Of a stretch of DNA of 64,000 bases, positions 48,426-56,227 are shown one piece after another. The DNA is taken from NCBI GenBank assembly GCA_001799635.1, contig MGTV01000037.1, positions 1-64,000 of the forward strand. Direction: 5' to 3'. The notes under the pieces are model-generated. The model was not told where the DNA came from and did no database searches. It saw only the letters and a list, made by a program, of their open reading frames with translations. A program made the position numbers and the translations under genes. Numbering within the stretch: position 1 is the stretch's first letter; each line of letters opens with the position of its first letter. Origin of the DNA: Elusimicrobia bacterium GWA2_62_23 (GTDB lineage: Bacteria; Elusimicrobiota; Elusimicrobia; Elusimicrobiales; UBA9959).

Positions 48426-49121
48426 TCACCAACCGGTGACCGGAGGGATATACAGGCTGGTGTCGAATTCCACTGCCGTCAGGGCCCTTCCAAAACTGGC
48501 CACCCTCACACGGCGCTTTAGAGCAGGCCGCGACGCGGCATCCGCGCACTTGATGAAATAGATGGCGTGCCCCGGCGGATAGTTCTTTTTCACATACGCC
48601 GCAAGACCGGCCAGACACCCCTCTTTATCGCCATTCAGCCGCGCCCGGTCAGGGGAGAATACCAGCAGCGGTATTCTATTGGACGCGTATTTCCCGGCCT
48701 CGGGCCATGAGTGCGCGTTGGTCAGGCACAGCCCCAGCGGGCCCAGGCCGCCAAGATCGAATTCGGCCAGGATGGCGTTCAGGGAGGAGATCGCCCGGAG
48801 CTCTTTGAAAGCCACGCCGCGTCGGCCGGCAGCCGCGCGGAGCCTTTTCGAGAACTCGCACAGGAAGGCCGGGTCCCCGTGATCCACCACCCCCACGCGC
48901 CCGCAGCTGGCGAAAGCCCCCATAACGGTAAGGATCAGCCCCTCAAAAGGCACGTCGTTGAGCAATTCCGCTCCGGGAAAAAGCGAGAGCATGAGCCGGG
49001 AATTCTCCCTGCTCAGGGAAGTGAAATAAACCTTCTCACATTTTTTCAGGTCCGCCACCGCTTCCAGGGTCATCTGCTCCGGATAGAGTCCGAAGGAAGC
49101 GAACAATAGTTCTTTTTTCAT
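48426..49121 (-). CDS. Tetrapyrrole-methylase-superfamily-like protein
   Basis: 231 residues from ATG 49121 (GGAG upstream; a GTG three codons earlier is possible). The order L-L-F-A-S-F-G-L-Y at the start, V-G-V-V-D-H-G-D-P-A-F-L-C-E-F-S-K-R-L in the middle and A-I-S-S-L-N-A-I-L after it matches the SAM-binding half of tetrapyrrole methylases, a superfamily that also includes diphthamide, RsmI and the peptide-backbone N-methyltransferases of borosins. It lacks a clear match to a known subgroup. It follows recG by 12 bp on the same strand. Substrate unknown. Confidence 0.55.
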   Translation of the reverse strand: MKKELLFASFGLYPEQMTLEAVADLKKCEKVYFTSLSRENSRLMLSLFPGAELLNDVPFEGLILTVMGAFASCGRVGVVDHGDPAFLCEFSKRLRAAAGRRGVAFKELRAISSLNAILAEFDLGGLGPLGLCLTNAHSWPEAGKYASNRIPLLVFSPDRARLNGDKEGCLAGLAAYVKKNYPPGHAIYFIKCADAASRPALKRRVRVASFGRALTAVEFDTSLYIPPVTGW

Positions 49122-49133
49122 GATCTCCACCTT

Positions 49134-51209
49134 TCAGGCCAGGTCTATCAGGTTCCAGCGGGCGGCGTAGAGGTCGCGCAGCTTCCGGTGCAGCCCTTTA
49201 TTTTCGCTCTTCTCCAGGTCGGGGTCGTCGGCCAGGATGGCCTCGCGGTCCTGCATGGTCTGCTCCAGTATTTCCTTGTCCCGGGACATGTCCGCCAGCT
49301 TGAAGTCCATATCCCCGTGCTGGCGCACGCCCAGGATCTCGCCGGCGCCTCTTATATATATATCCTTTTCACTTAGTTCGAAGCCGTTGGAGCTCTGCAC
49401 CATGGCCCGCAGCCGCTCGGCCGAGTCGCCGGTGCGGGCGTGCGGCACCAGCAGGCAGCGGGAATCCCACCGGCCGCGGCCCACCCGGCCGCGCAGCTGG
49501 TGGAGGCTGGCCAGCCCGTAGCGCTCGGCGTTGTTTATCACCATCAGGGTGGCGTTCGGGACGTCTATGCCCACCTCTATCACCTGGGTGGCCACCAGGA
49601 TATCCGTGCGGCCGGCCGCGAAATCTTCCATGACCCGCTTTTTCAGTTCCCCGGGCATACGGCCGTGCAGCATGTCCACCTTCCGCCCCCGGAAAAAGAC
49701 CTTCAGGCGTTCGAATTCCGCCTTTACGGAGCGCATGTCCGCCTCGGCGGTCTCTTCTATCACCGGGTAAACCACGTAGACCTGCCTGCCCTTGGCCGCC
49801 TCGTCCCGGGCTGCCAGCAGGGCCACTTCTTCGGTTGCCTCGGTGGTCTTTATGGGGCGCCGCCCGGGCGGCAACTCCCGGAGCACGGAAAGGTCCAGGT
49901 CGCCGTAAAGGGCGAGGAACAGCGTGCGCGGAATGGGCGTAGCGGTCATAATGAGCATGTCCGCCCGGTCGCCTTTGGCGCGCAGGGCGGCGCGCTGGCG
50001 CACGCCGAAGCGGTGCTGTTCGTCTATGACCACCAGCCGGAGGTTCTTGAACTTCACCCCGTCGCTTATCACGGCGTGGGTACCCAGCAGTATGTCTATC
50101 TTCCCCTCGGCCAGGTCGGAGAGGATCTTCTTTTTCTCGGCCGCCTTCACCCGGCCGGTCAGCAGGGCGAAGCGCACCCCCAGCCCTTTCAGGAACCTCT
50201 CGAAAGTGAGAGCGTGCTGCTCGGCCAGGATCTCGGTGGGGGCGGCGAAAACGCTTTGCCCGCCGTTCTCGGCCGCCAGCAGCATGGCCGACAGGGCCAC
50301 CACGGTCTTGCCGCTGCCCACGTCGCCCTCCAGCAGGCGCGCCATGGGGGTAGGCGCCTGCATGTCGGTGAAGATCTCATTTATGGCGTGCGCCTGAGAA
50401 GCCGTGAAGGCGAAGCCCAGGTTGGCCCTGAACGGGGTCAGCAGGGTCTTCTTTATCTCGTAGGTGAAACCCTTGAGGACGCTGCGGGTCTGCCGCTTCT
50501 TTATGGCCCAGGCCAGGGAGAGCAGCAGCAGTTCTTCGTAGATGAAGCGGCGGCGCGCCTGCGCCAGCTCGAAATTATTCTCGGGGAAGTGGATAGCGCG
50601 CGCGGCCAGGTCCCTGGCGGCGAGGCCGCGCCTAAGGGCCAGGACCGGCGGCAGGAAATCCCCCACGGCCTCGTGCCCCGCCCGCACCGCCTCGTAAACA
50701 GCTTCACGCATGAATTTGGCGGTCAGGCCTTCGGTGAGCGGGTAGACGGGCACTATGCGGCCCACGTGCATCTTAAGGGCCCGCGCGTCGTCGTCGCCAT
50801 AATACTCGTCGGCGCGCAGGCGGCTGAGGAACAGCGGGTCCTCCGGCGTACCCGTGACCCAGACCGTGCGGCCCTCCCTCAGGTCCTTGCGCAGCGGCGC
50901 GAAAACGTCGAACCGGGGACTATGGCGCTTGAAGAAGCTGGCCTCCGCCTCCCCGTACTGGGTTTCCAGCACGATCTTGAAAATGCGAAGGCCGCTGCCG
51001 GTGTAAAGATCGCGGACCGACTTTATTTTGCCGCGGACCACGGGGGCGTCTTCCAGGAAAGGCAGCGGGTCCTTCTTGCCGGGCAGGCGGCGGTCCTCCC
51101 ACTTGCGAGGGAAATAGAAGAGCAGGTCGTCCAGCGTCTCTATGCCGAGGCGCGAGAAGAGTTCCGCTTTTTTGGGGCCTACGCCCTTTAAGAACTGTAT
51201 GGAAGGCAT
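49134..51209 (-). CDS. recG: ATP-dependent DNA helicase RecG
   Basis: 691 residues, full length. A wedge/OB domain occupies the first ~230 residues, then the SF2 helicase motor: Walker A G-D-V-G-S-G-K-T, motif II D-E-Q-H-R-F-G (the RecG form of DEAH) and motif VI Q-L-R-G-R-V-G-R-G. RecG remodels stalled forks and Holliday junctions. A minus-strand TATAAT at 51228-51233 is probably its -10. It is divergent from the small-RNA pair. Confidence 0.95.
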   Translation of the reverse strand: MPSIQFLKGVGPKKAELFSRLGIETLDDLLFYFPRKWEDRRLPGKKDPLPFLEDAPVVRGKIKSVRDLYTGSGLRIFKIVLETQYGEAEASFFKRHSPRFDVFAPLRKDLREGRTVWVTGTPEDPLFLSRLRADEYYGDDDARALKMHVGRIVPVYPLTEGLTAKFMREAVYEAVRAGHEAVGDFLPPVLALRRGLAARDLAARAIHFPENNFELAQARRRFIYEELLLLSLAWAIKKRQTRSVLKGFTYEIKKTLLTPFRANLGFAFTASQAHAINEIFTDMQAPTPMARLLEGDVGSGKTVVALSAMLLAAENGGQSVFAAPTEILAEQHALTFERFLKGLGVRFALLTGRVKAAEKKKILSDLAEGKIDILLGTHAVISDGVKFKNLRLVVIDEQHRFGVRQRAALRAKGDRADMLIMTATPIPRTLFLALYGDLDLSVLRELPPGRRPIKTTEATEEVALLAARDEAAKGRQVYVVYPVIEETAEADMRSVKAEFERLKVFFRGRKVDMLHGRMPGELKKRVMEDFAAGRTDILVATQVIEVGIDVPNATLMVINNAERYGLASLHQLRGRVGRGRWDSRCLLVPHARTGDSAERLRAMVQSSNGFELSEKDIYIRGAGEILGVRQHGDMDFKLADMSRDKEILEQTMQDREAILADDPDLEKSENKGLHRKLRDLYAARWNLIDLA

Positions 51210-51273
51210 GTGTTTTACCGCGGAGTTATTATATTATTTTCGCGCGCACGACGGAGAACCGCCCCCGGAGATC

Positions 51274-51327
51274 TTGAGCCCCTTTTGAGCCGGATTTGAG
51301 CGCTTCTTGAACCCTGTTTGTTATACT
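51274..51327 (+). promoter_or_regulatory. Promoter 1 with four TTGARC repeats at 11-bp spacing
   Basis: TTGAGC at 51274, 51285 and 51296 and TTGAAC at 51307, each exactly 11 bp apart, then a 9-bp gap and TATACT (51322-51327). One helical turn per repeat and a missing -35 hexamer are the layout of PhoB/OmpR-type activated promoters. The last 27 bp (TTCTTGAACC...TTATACTTTC) are almost identical before the second RNA. Confidence 0.8.
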
Positions 51328-51333
51328 TTCTAT

Positions 51334-51579
51334 GTAGCAGAACGCTCTTTAAAAACAGGCCGCCTTGCGCATAGCGCTCAATGCGGCACGTACACAGTAC
51401 AGATCCCCGGCGTTGTACGGTGCGCCCCCCTAACCCAAACCCCCAAGACTCGGGGCTTCGGCCCCGGGCTCTATGCACCTGCAGCGCCGGCTTTTTAAAA
51501 GCCCCGCCGGGCAACATTTCAGACTCCCCCCATCAGGCCAATGTCAGGCGCCATGGTATCCCGGCGGGGCGACTTTTTT
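51334..51579 (+). ncRNA. Structured small RNA, copy 1 (unrecognised family)
   Basis: Start point near 51334, end at the T6 of 51574-51579. The main hairpin pairs 51407-51423 with 51475-51490 (16 pairs, one bulged C). It encloses a 51-nt segment (51424-51474) identical in copy 2, which contains C-rich single strand and a CGGGGC-TTCG-GCCCCG hairpin. The terminator pairs GCCCCGCCGGG (51501-51511) with CCCGGCGGGGC (51560-51570) around a 48-nt loop containing GACTCCCC. A 32-nt element (51358-51389) precedes the main hairpin. No coding frame with a start signal fits. Confidence 0.8.
51358..51389 (+). repeat. Short repeat R, copy 1
   Basis: GGCCGCCTTGCGCATAGCGC... to GCGGCAC, forming a small hairpin (GCAT/ATGC). 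Inside the 5' part of RNA 1. The second copy is at 51587-51620, between RNA 1 and promoter 2. Confidence 0.65.
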
Positions 51580-51586
51580 AATATTT

Positions 51587-51620
51587 GGCCGCTTGTTGCG
51601 CATAGCGCCTGATGCGGCAC
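51587..51620 (+). repeat. Short repeat R, copy 2
   Basis: GGCCGCTTGTTGCGCATAGC... to GCGGCAC, nearly the same as 51358-51389 apart from a two-base insertion and a few substitutions. It lies upstream of promoter 2 instead of downstream, so the tandem units are not simple copies of one block. Confidence 0.65.
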
Positions 51621-51631
51621 CGACAAAAGTC

Positions 51632-51663
51632 TTGAACGGTTCTTGAACCGCGTTTATTATACT
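51632..51663 (+). promoter_or_regulatory. Promoter 2 with two TTGAAC repeats at 11-bp spacing
   Basis: TTGAAC at 51632 and 51643, then a 9-bp gap and TATACT (51658-51663). Same spacing as promoter 1, with two repeats instead of four. Confidence 0.78.
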
Positions 51664-51669
51664 TTCAGT

Positions 51670-51873
51670 GTCGTATCGCTCTTTACAAAAAACAGATCCC
51701 CAGTGTTGTTGTTGCGCCCCCCTAACCCAAACCCCCAAGACTCGGGGCTTCGGCCCCGGGCTCTATGCAGCAGCAGCACTGGCTTTTAAAAGCCCCGCCG
51801 GGCGACATCAGGTAAGACTCCCTAGTAAGTCCCACCGAACCTCATCATGACTGTCCCGGCGGGGCGCTTTTTT
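51670..51873 (+). ncRNA. Structured small RNA, copy 2 (unrecognised family)
   Basis: Start point near 51670, end at the T6 of 51868-51873. The main hairpin pairs CCAGTGTTGTTGTTGC (51700-51715) with GCAGCAGCAGCACTGG (51767-51782): 16 of 16 pairs, three of them G-U. Compared with copy 1, stem bases differ at several positions but pairing is kept. The enclosed 51 nt (51716-51766) are identical to copy 1. The terminator stem is the same 11-bp GC stem (51792-51802, 51855-51865) with a different 52-nt loop that contains GACTCCC and AGTCCCACC. Confidence 0.82.
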
Positions 51874-51888
51874 GCCCGGGAAAAGTAT

Positions 51889-51894
51889 TATAAT
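51889..51894 (+). promoter_or_regulatory. -10 box of the OmpR-type regulator gene
   Basis: TATAAT 14 bp before the ATG at 51909, leaving a leader of about 7 bases without a Shine-Dalgarno. Confidence 0.5.
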
Positions 51895-51908
51895 CAAGTT
51901 ATAAACCT

Positions 51909-52595
51909 ATGAAGGAACGCGTCCTTATCGTAGACGACGACCCCGAGCTGCTGGGCATCCTCCGGAAATACCTGGAGAACCACGGGCTGGAGACCATCAG
52001 CGCCGCCAACGGCGCCGAGGCCCTGGCGGCCGCTCCCGCCGGCAGGCCGGACCTCATCATAACGGACGTGGAAATGCCCCGCCTGGACGGGTTCGCGCTC
52101 TGCCGCCGCATAAAGGACAACAAGGCCCTGGCGGACATCCCCGTCATCATCATGACCGGTAAGAAAATTTCAGAGGCCGACCACGTAGCCGGTTACGGCT
52201 ACGGCGCGGACGATTACGTGGTAAAGCCGTTCTCCTACGCCGTGCTCCTGGCCAAGGTAAAGTCCATGCTGCGGCGGGCCGCGAGGGGCAGGAAGAAGCG
52301 GGACGTCTTCAAGGCCGGCGAACTGGAAATGAACCTGGAAGGCCGCACCATAAAGCTGAAAGGCAAACTGGTAAAGATCACCTCCAAGGAATTCGACCTG
52401 CTGCACACCCTGGTCTCCAAGCCGGGGAAGGTGCTCAGCCTCAACAGCCTGCTGGAAGCCGTGTGGGGCTACAACACGGCCGACTACAACGACCCGCACA
52501 CGGTAGAGGTGCACGTCTCCAACCTCCGCCGCAAGATAGGCGGCTTCGGCAAACGCATCAAGGCCGTGCCCGGCCACGGCTACAAGTTCGAATAA
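51909..52595 (+). CDS. OmpR/PhoB-family response regulator
   Basis: 228 residues. The receiver (1-120) has acidic pocket D9-D10-D11, phosphoacceptor D53 in I-I-T-D-V-E-M-P, and V-V-K-P-F. The winged-helix output (130-228) has the OmpR/PhoB pattern T-S-K-E-F-D-L-L-H-T-L, V-E-V-H-V-S-N-L-R-R-K-I and G-H-G-Y-K-F. Such proteins bind direct repeats 10-11 bp apart. The two adjacent RNA promoters carry exactly such repeats, so they are likely targets (inference). Kinase-like genes follow in the same direction. Confidence 0.92.
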   Translation: MKERVLIVDDDPELLGILRKYLENHGLETISAANGAEALAAAPAGRPDLIITDVEMPRLDGFALCRRIKDNKALADIPVIIMTGKKISEADHVAGYGYGADDYVVKPFSYAVLLAKVKSMLRRAARGRKKRDVFKAGELEMNLEGRTIKLKGKLVKITSKEFDLLHTLVSKPGKVLSLNSLLEAVWGYNTADYNDPHTVEVHVSNLRRKIGGFGKRIKAVPGHGYKFE

Positions 52596-52626
52596 ACCCG
52601 CGCGGAAGGATCCCGCCGGGCGGCAT

Positions 52627-54570
52627 ATGAAAAGATCTTCTCTAGCCACCAGCGACGCCGTCACCCTGGGCAAGGCCCTGCAGGCCATGCTCGGCACCGC
52701 TTTTTCCCCGGACAACTTCGGGCCCTTCCTCGAGAAAACCCTGCGCATCATGGCCGACAGCCCGGTCATCGGTCCCCGCGCGAAACTTGCGGTGACCCTC
52801 CGCTCCGGCCGGGTGGAAGGGGCGTTCCGTGGATTTTGCGCCAAGGACCGGGCAAGCCTCCTGGCCGGGCGTAAGCCCTCTACCGCTGGCCGGCTTATAT
52901 CGGAAACCGTCCGGCTGGGCAACGCCCGGGCCGGCCTGATGACCGTCCTTTTCCCCGAGCCGCCCGAAAACGTTCTGGCGGCGAAGGCCCTGCTCGGCAT
53001 GGCCGCCCAATTCGTCTCCGCCCGGTTGCAGTCGGAGAAGCGCGACGAAGAGCTGGCCTTCGAAAGGGACCTGGCCGCCTCCCTGAAGCACATAGAGGAA
53101 CTTTACCTGGCCTTTCCCGATATTTCCATAGAGGAGATCTCCCGGGCCGTGCTGGACGAGGCCCGGCGCATGACCGGCAGCGACTTCGGCTTCACCGGCC
53201 ACATAGACCCCGCCACCGGCTGGCTCCTCACCTCCTCTCTCACCACCGAAACCTACGACAAGTGCCAGATGGCCAAAAAGCCGGTGGTCTTCAAGGACTT
53301 CACCGGCCTGTGGGGCTGGGTGCTGAAGCGAAAAAAAACGCTGCTCACCAACAAAGCCGCTTCTGACCGGCGCGCCGGCGGGCTGCCTAAGGGCCATGTC
53401 ACGATAGAAAAATTCCTGGGCGTACCGGCCATGTCCGGCCGCCGGCTGCTGGGCATCCTGGCCCTGGCCAACCCTTCCGGGAGCTACTCGGCCCGCGACC
53501 TGGACACGGCCCAGAAACTCGCGCGCGCCTACGCCATCATCCTGCAGCGCAAACTGGCTGACGACGCGAGGAGAGAAGAGGATACCAGGTTCAAGACCAT
53601 CGTCTCCTCTACCAAGGACACCATCTACACCGCGGACCTCCGGGGACGGATCACCTACGTGAGCCCCAGGGTGGAAGATTTCGGCTACAGCGCGGAGGAG
53701 GTGATAGGCCTCAGCGTGACCGGGCTGGTGCACCCTGAAGATCTGGAATTCATAAAGAAGGCCTGGGCCAACGCCCTGGCCACCGGGCGCACACTGCCCA
53801 TCCTCCCTTACCGCATAAGGAAAAAAAGCGGGGACTTCGCCTACGTGGAGCAGAAGAGCGGGATAGTCTTTCACAACGGCCAGCCCCTCTACATCACCGG
53901 CGTCATCCGCGACGTGACCGAACAGAAGCAGACGGAACTGCTGCTCAAGGAAAGCGAGACCATGATGCGCATGGTCTTCGACACGGCCGCGGACCCCATC
54001 TTCATCAAGGACATGAACGGGATGTACGTGAAGGCCAACAAGGCCTGCGCCGACCTGATGGGCACTACCCCTGAGGCGATGATAGGCCGCTCCGATTCCG
54101 ACTATTTCCCCGCCGAGTCGGCCGCGGCCGTTTTCCGGACCGACAGCGAAGTGGTGCGCAGCGGACGCACCCTGTCGCTCTACAACTATCATCCTTTCCC
54201 CGGAGGCAGCCGGCACGTCAACATCATAAAGACCCCGCTGCGCAACGTCCGCGGCGAGACCATAGGCCTGCTGGGCATAGCCCGCGACATCACGGACCTC
54301 AAGCGCATGGAGGCCGAACTGGCCCTGGCGCGGGCGGCCGAAGCGATCAGCACTGTGGCGCGGCCGATGGCCCACGATTTCAACAACGCGCTGGCCGCCA
54401 TAAACGGCTACGCCACCCTGATAGCCGACGGGCTGGGGAAGAACAGCCCCATAAAGACGGAGATCTCCCGCATCATCGAAGCGGTAAAACGCGCGGCTGA
54501 GCTGACCTCCAAGTTCCAGGATTTCGCCCGGAACCCCAAAATAGGCGGCCGCCAAAACGGGCACGAGTAG
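52627..54570 (+). CDS. Sensor protein with GAF and PAS domains and a dimerisation/phosphoacceptor domain but no ATPase
   Basis: 647 residues, no membrane segment. Residues 1-140 are uncharacterised; a GAF domain spans about 155-315 (W-G-W-V-L-K-R-K-K-T-L-L and G-V-P-A-M-S-G). Two PAS domains follow (320-440 and 445-565). The end is a HisKA-like segment with H583 in P-M-A-H-D-F-N-N-A-L-A-A-I-N-G-Y, and the protein stops 64 residues later without N, G1 or G2 boxes. It therefore cannot phosphorylate itself. The next gene encodes a matching HisKA plus ATPase. Confidence 0.82.
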   Translation: MKRSSLATSDAVTLGKALQAMLGTAFSPDNFGPFLEKTLRIMADSPVIGPRAKLAVTLRSGRVEGAFRGFCAKDRASLLAGRKPSTAGRLISETVRLGNARAGLMTVLFPEPPENVLAAKALLGMAAQFVSARLQSEKRDEELAFERDLAASLKHIEELYLAFPDISIEEISRAVLDEARRMTGSDFGFTGHIDPATGWLLTSSLTTETYDKCQMAKKPVVFKDFTGLWGWVLKRKKTLLTNKAASDRRAGGLPKGHVTIEKFLGVPAMSGRRLLGILALANPSGSYSARDLDTAQKLARAYAIILQRKLADDARREEDTRFKTIVSSTKDTIYTADLRGRITYVSPRVEDFGYSAEEVIGLSVTGLVHPEDLEFIKKAWANALATGRTLPILPYRIRKKSGDFAYVEQKSGIVFHNGQPLYITGVIRDVTEQKQTELLLKESETMMRMVFDTAADPIFIKDMNGMYVKANKACADLMGTTPEAMIGRSDSDYFPAESAAAVFRTDSEVVRSGRTLSLYNYHPFPGGSRHVNIIKTPLRNVRGETIGLLGIARDITDLKRMEAELALARAAEAISTVARPMAHDFNNALAAINGYATLIADGLGKNSPIKTEISRIIEAVKRAAELTSKFQDFARNPKIGGRQNGHE

Positions 54571-54578
54571 GAAGCGCT

Positions 54579-55328
54579 ATGACCAAGATCATACCTGACA
54601 GGAGCAAGATGGACGCCGTCGGCCGCCTGGCCGGCGGGGCGGCGCACGATCTCAACAATATCCTGGGCGCCATAGAAGGCTATGCCACGCTCATGCAGAA
54701 TTCCCTGCCGGCGGGCGACCCGGCGCGCCAGGACCTCGACGAGATACGTAAAGCCGTGAGCAAGGCGGCCAGGCTGACAAAGACGTTCTTCATCTTCGGC
54801 CTGAAAACACCCATGCAGCGCGGCACGGTCAGCCTCCGCGCGGCGGCTGAAAAGCTCCGGAGCCGTGAAGGCGAACTGGCCGCCCGGGGGATAAAACTGG
54901 AACTGGACCTGGCCCCAGGCCCGCAGGACGTTACAGGCGACCCCGCCAGGCTGGACCTGCTGCTGGAACACCTCCTCTCCAACGCCAGCGACGCTATGCC
55001 TTCAGGCGGGACCCTCGCCGTGTCCGCCAGGCCTGCCGAACTGGCGCCTGAAGCGGTGAAGTCCGTGGACCCGGCCGGGGCCGGGACGGTTTTCTGCCGG
55101 CTTTCCGTGCGCGATACCGGCACCGGCATCCCGCCGGAAGACATGACAAGCATCTTCGAGCCCTTCTTCACGACCAAGGAGAAAGGGAAAGGCACGGGCC
55201 TCGGCCTCGCGATAGTTTACGGCATCGCCCGCCAGAGCAACGGCTGGGTAGAGGCGGAAAGCGAGCCCGGCAAGGGTTCGGAATTCTCCGTTTTCCTGCC
55301 CGCCGCGGCCCGGCCGGCCGGAGTCTGA
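54579..55328 (+). CDS. Sensor-less histidine kinase core
   Basis: 249 residues: HisKA with H23 in [17 protein letters not shown], then an HATPase with [16 protein letters not shown] and [10 protein letters not shown]. No sensor domain precedes it. Its H-box region closely resembles that of the protein encoded 8 bp upstream (A-H-D-x-N-N-x-L-x-A-I-x-G-Y-A-T-L), suggesting the two form mixed dimers or arose by splitting and duplication. It would phosphorylate the OmpR-type regulator or the dual receiver (inference). Confidence 0.85.
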   Translation: MTKIIPDRSKMDAVGRLAGGAAHDLNNILGAIEGYATLMQNSLPAGDPARQDLDEIRKAVSKAARLTKTFFIFGLKTPMQRGTVSLRAAAEKLRSREGELAARGIKLELDLAPGPQDVTGDPARLDLLLEHLLSNASDAMPSGGTLAVSARPAELAPEAVKSVDPAGAGTVFCRLSVRDTGTGIPPEDMTSIFEPFFTTKEKGKGTGLGLAIVYGIARQSNGWVEAESEPGKGSEFSVFLPAAARPAGV

Positions 55329-55351
55329 GAGCCGCCGCGGGCGCAGGGTTT

Positions 55352-55362
55352 TATAATATAAT
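55352..55362 (+). promoter_or_regulatory. Overlapping -10 boxes of the dual-receiver gene
   Basis: TATAAT at 55352-55357 and again at 55357-55362, sharing one base, 14 bp before the ATG at 55377. The leader is short and lacks a Shine-Dalgarno. Confidence 0.5.
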
Positions 55363-55376
55363 CTAGGCAGAAAACT

Positions 55377-56168
55377 ATGGCCAAAATACTCATCATAGAC
55401 GACGACGGGATAGTGCGCGACGCGCTGACGGTTTTTCTCACCCGCGCCGGGCACCAGGTAAATACCGCGGCCGACGGCGGCAACGGCGTGCTGCTCTTCA
55501 AGAACACAAAGCCGGACCTGGTGGTTCTGGACCGGGACATGCCGGTAAAGACGGGCTCCGTGGTCTTCAAGGAGATCCGCGAGATCTCTAAGGCGACCCC
55601 GGTCATAATCCTGACCGGCTATGACGCCCCCGAGGACGCCGAATCCTACCTGCGCGACGGTGCCGCCTCCTTTCTCTCCAAAGCCGACGGCCTCTCCAAC
55701 GTGCTGGACGCCGTGGATAAGCTGCTCGGGAAAACCCCCACGGCCGCTCCCGCCGGAAGCCGCCCGACTTCACCGGAACCGGCCAGAAAAAGTGCCGGCC
55801 TCCTACTCGTGGCGGACGACGACCAGTCCATCCTGAACGTGCTTAAGCGCTTTCTTTCCTCCATAGGCTTCGAGGTCATTACGGCCGAAGACGGGGCCGC
55901 GGCCCTGCAGCTGGCGCGCGAGCGCAAACCCGACATAGTGCTGCTGGATATCCTGATGCCCAAAAAAGACGGCATCGAGGTGCTGAAGGAACTTGCCCGC
56001 GACCTGCCGAAGACCGGCGTAGTCATGATAACCGGTAACGAGGACGAGGACGTGGCCAAGGCCTGCCTCAACCTGGGAGCCTTCGATTACATAGAGAAGC
56101 CGGTCAACCTGGAACTGCTGGGGAATATCCTTAAAGCCCGCATGCTGATACAGCGCGGCCAGGGCTGA
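55377..56168 (+). CDS. Protein with two receiver domains and no output domain
   Basis: 263 residues. Receiver 1 (1-120) has D8-D9-D10, phosphoacceptor D52 in L-D-R-D-M-P, and I-L-T-G-Y. A Pro/Ala linker follows. Receiver 2 (about 140-263) has A-D-D-D, D191 in L-L-D-I-L-M-P, M-I-T-G-N and I-E-K-P-V. With no DNA-binding or enzymatic domain, it may act as a phosphate sink, relay or protein-interaction switch for the kinases upstream. It has its own -10 box and a strong terminator. Confidence 0.88.
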   Translation: MAKILIIDDDGIVRDALTVFLTRAGHQVNTAADGGNGVLLFKNTKPDLVVLDRDMPVKTGSVVFKEIREISKATPVIILTGYDAPEDAESYLRDGAASFLSKADGLSNVLDAVDKLLGKTPTAAPAGSRPTSPEPARKSAGLLLVADDDQSILNVLKRFLSSIGFEVITAEDGAAALQLARERKPDIVLLDILMPKKDGIEVLKELARDLPKTGVVMITGNEDEDVAKACLNLGAFDYIEKPVNLELLGNILKARMLIQRGQG

Positions 56169-56183
56169 CTACCATCGCAAAAT

Positions 56184-56214
56184 AAAAAAAGCCCGCTCCG
56201 GCGGGCTTTTTATT
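56184..56214. terminator. Bidirectional terminator
   Basis: Stem GCCCGC / GCGGGC with A7 before and T5 after, between the dual-receiver gene and the convergent nucleotidyltransferase gene. Confidence 0.85.
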
Positions 56215-56227
56215 TCAGGCAAAGGCG

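Noticed and set aside
48426-49121. Borosin (peptide N-methylation) system
   Set aside because: The fold family fits, but I see no precursor peptide gene with a suitable core next to it, so I keep only the superfamily call.
51334-51873. CRISPR-like or transposon repeat explanation for the paired region
   Set aside because: Only two units, each with its own promoter and terminator. Compensatory stem changes point to RNA function instead of inert repeats.
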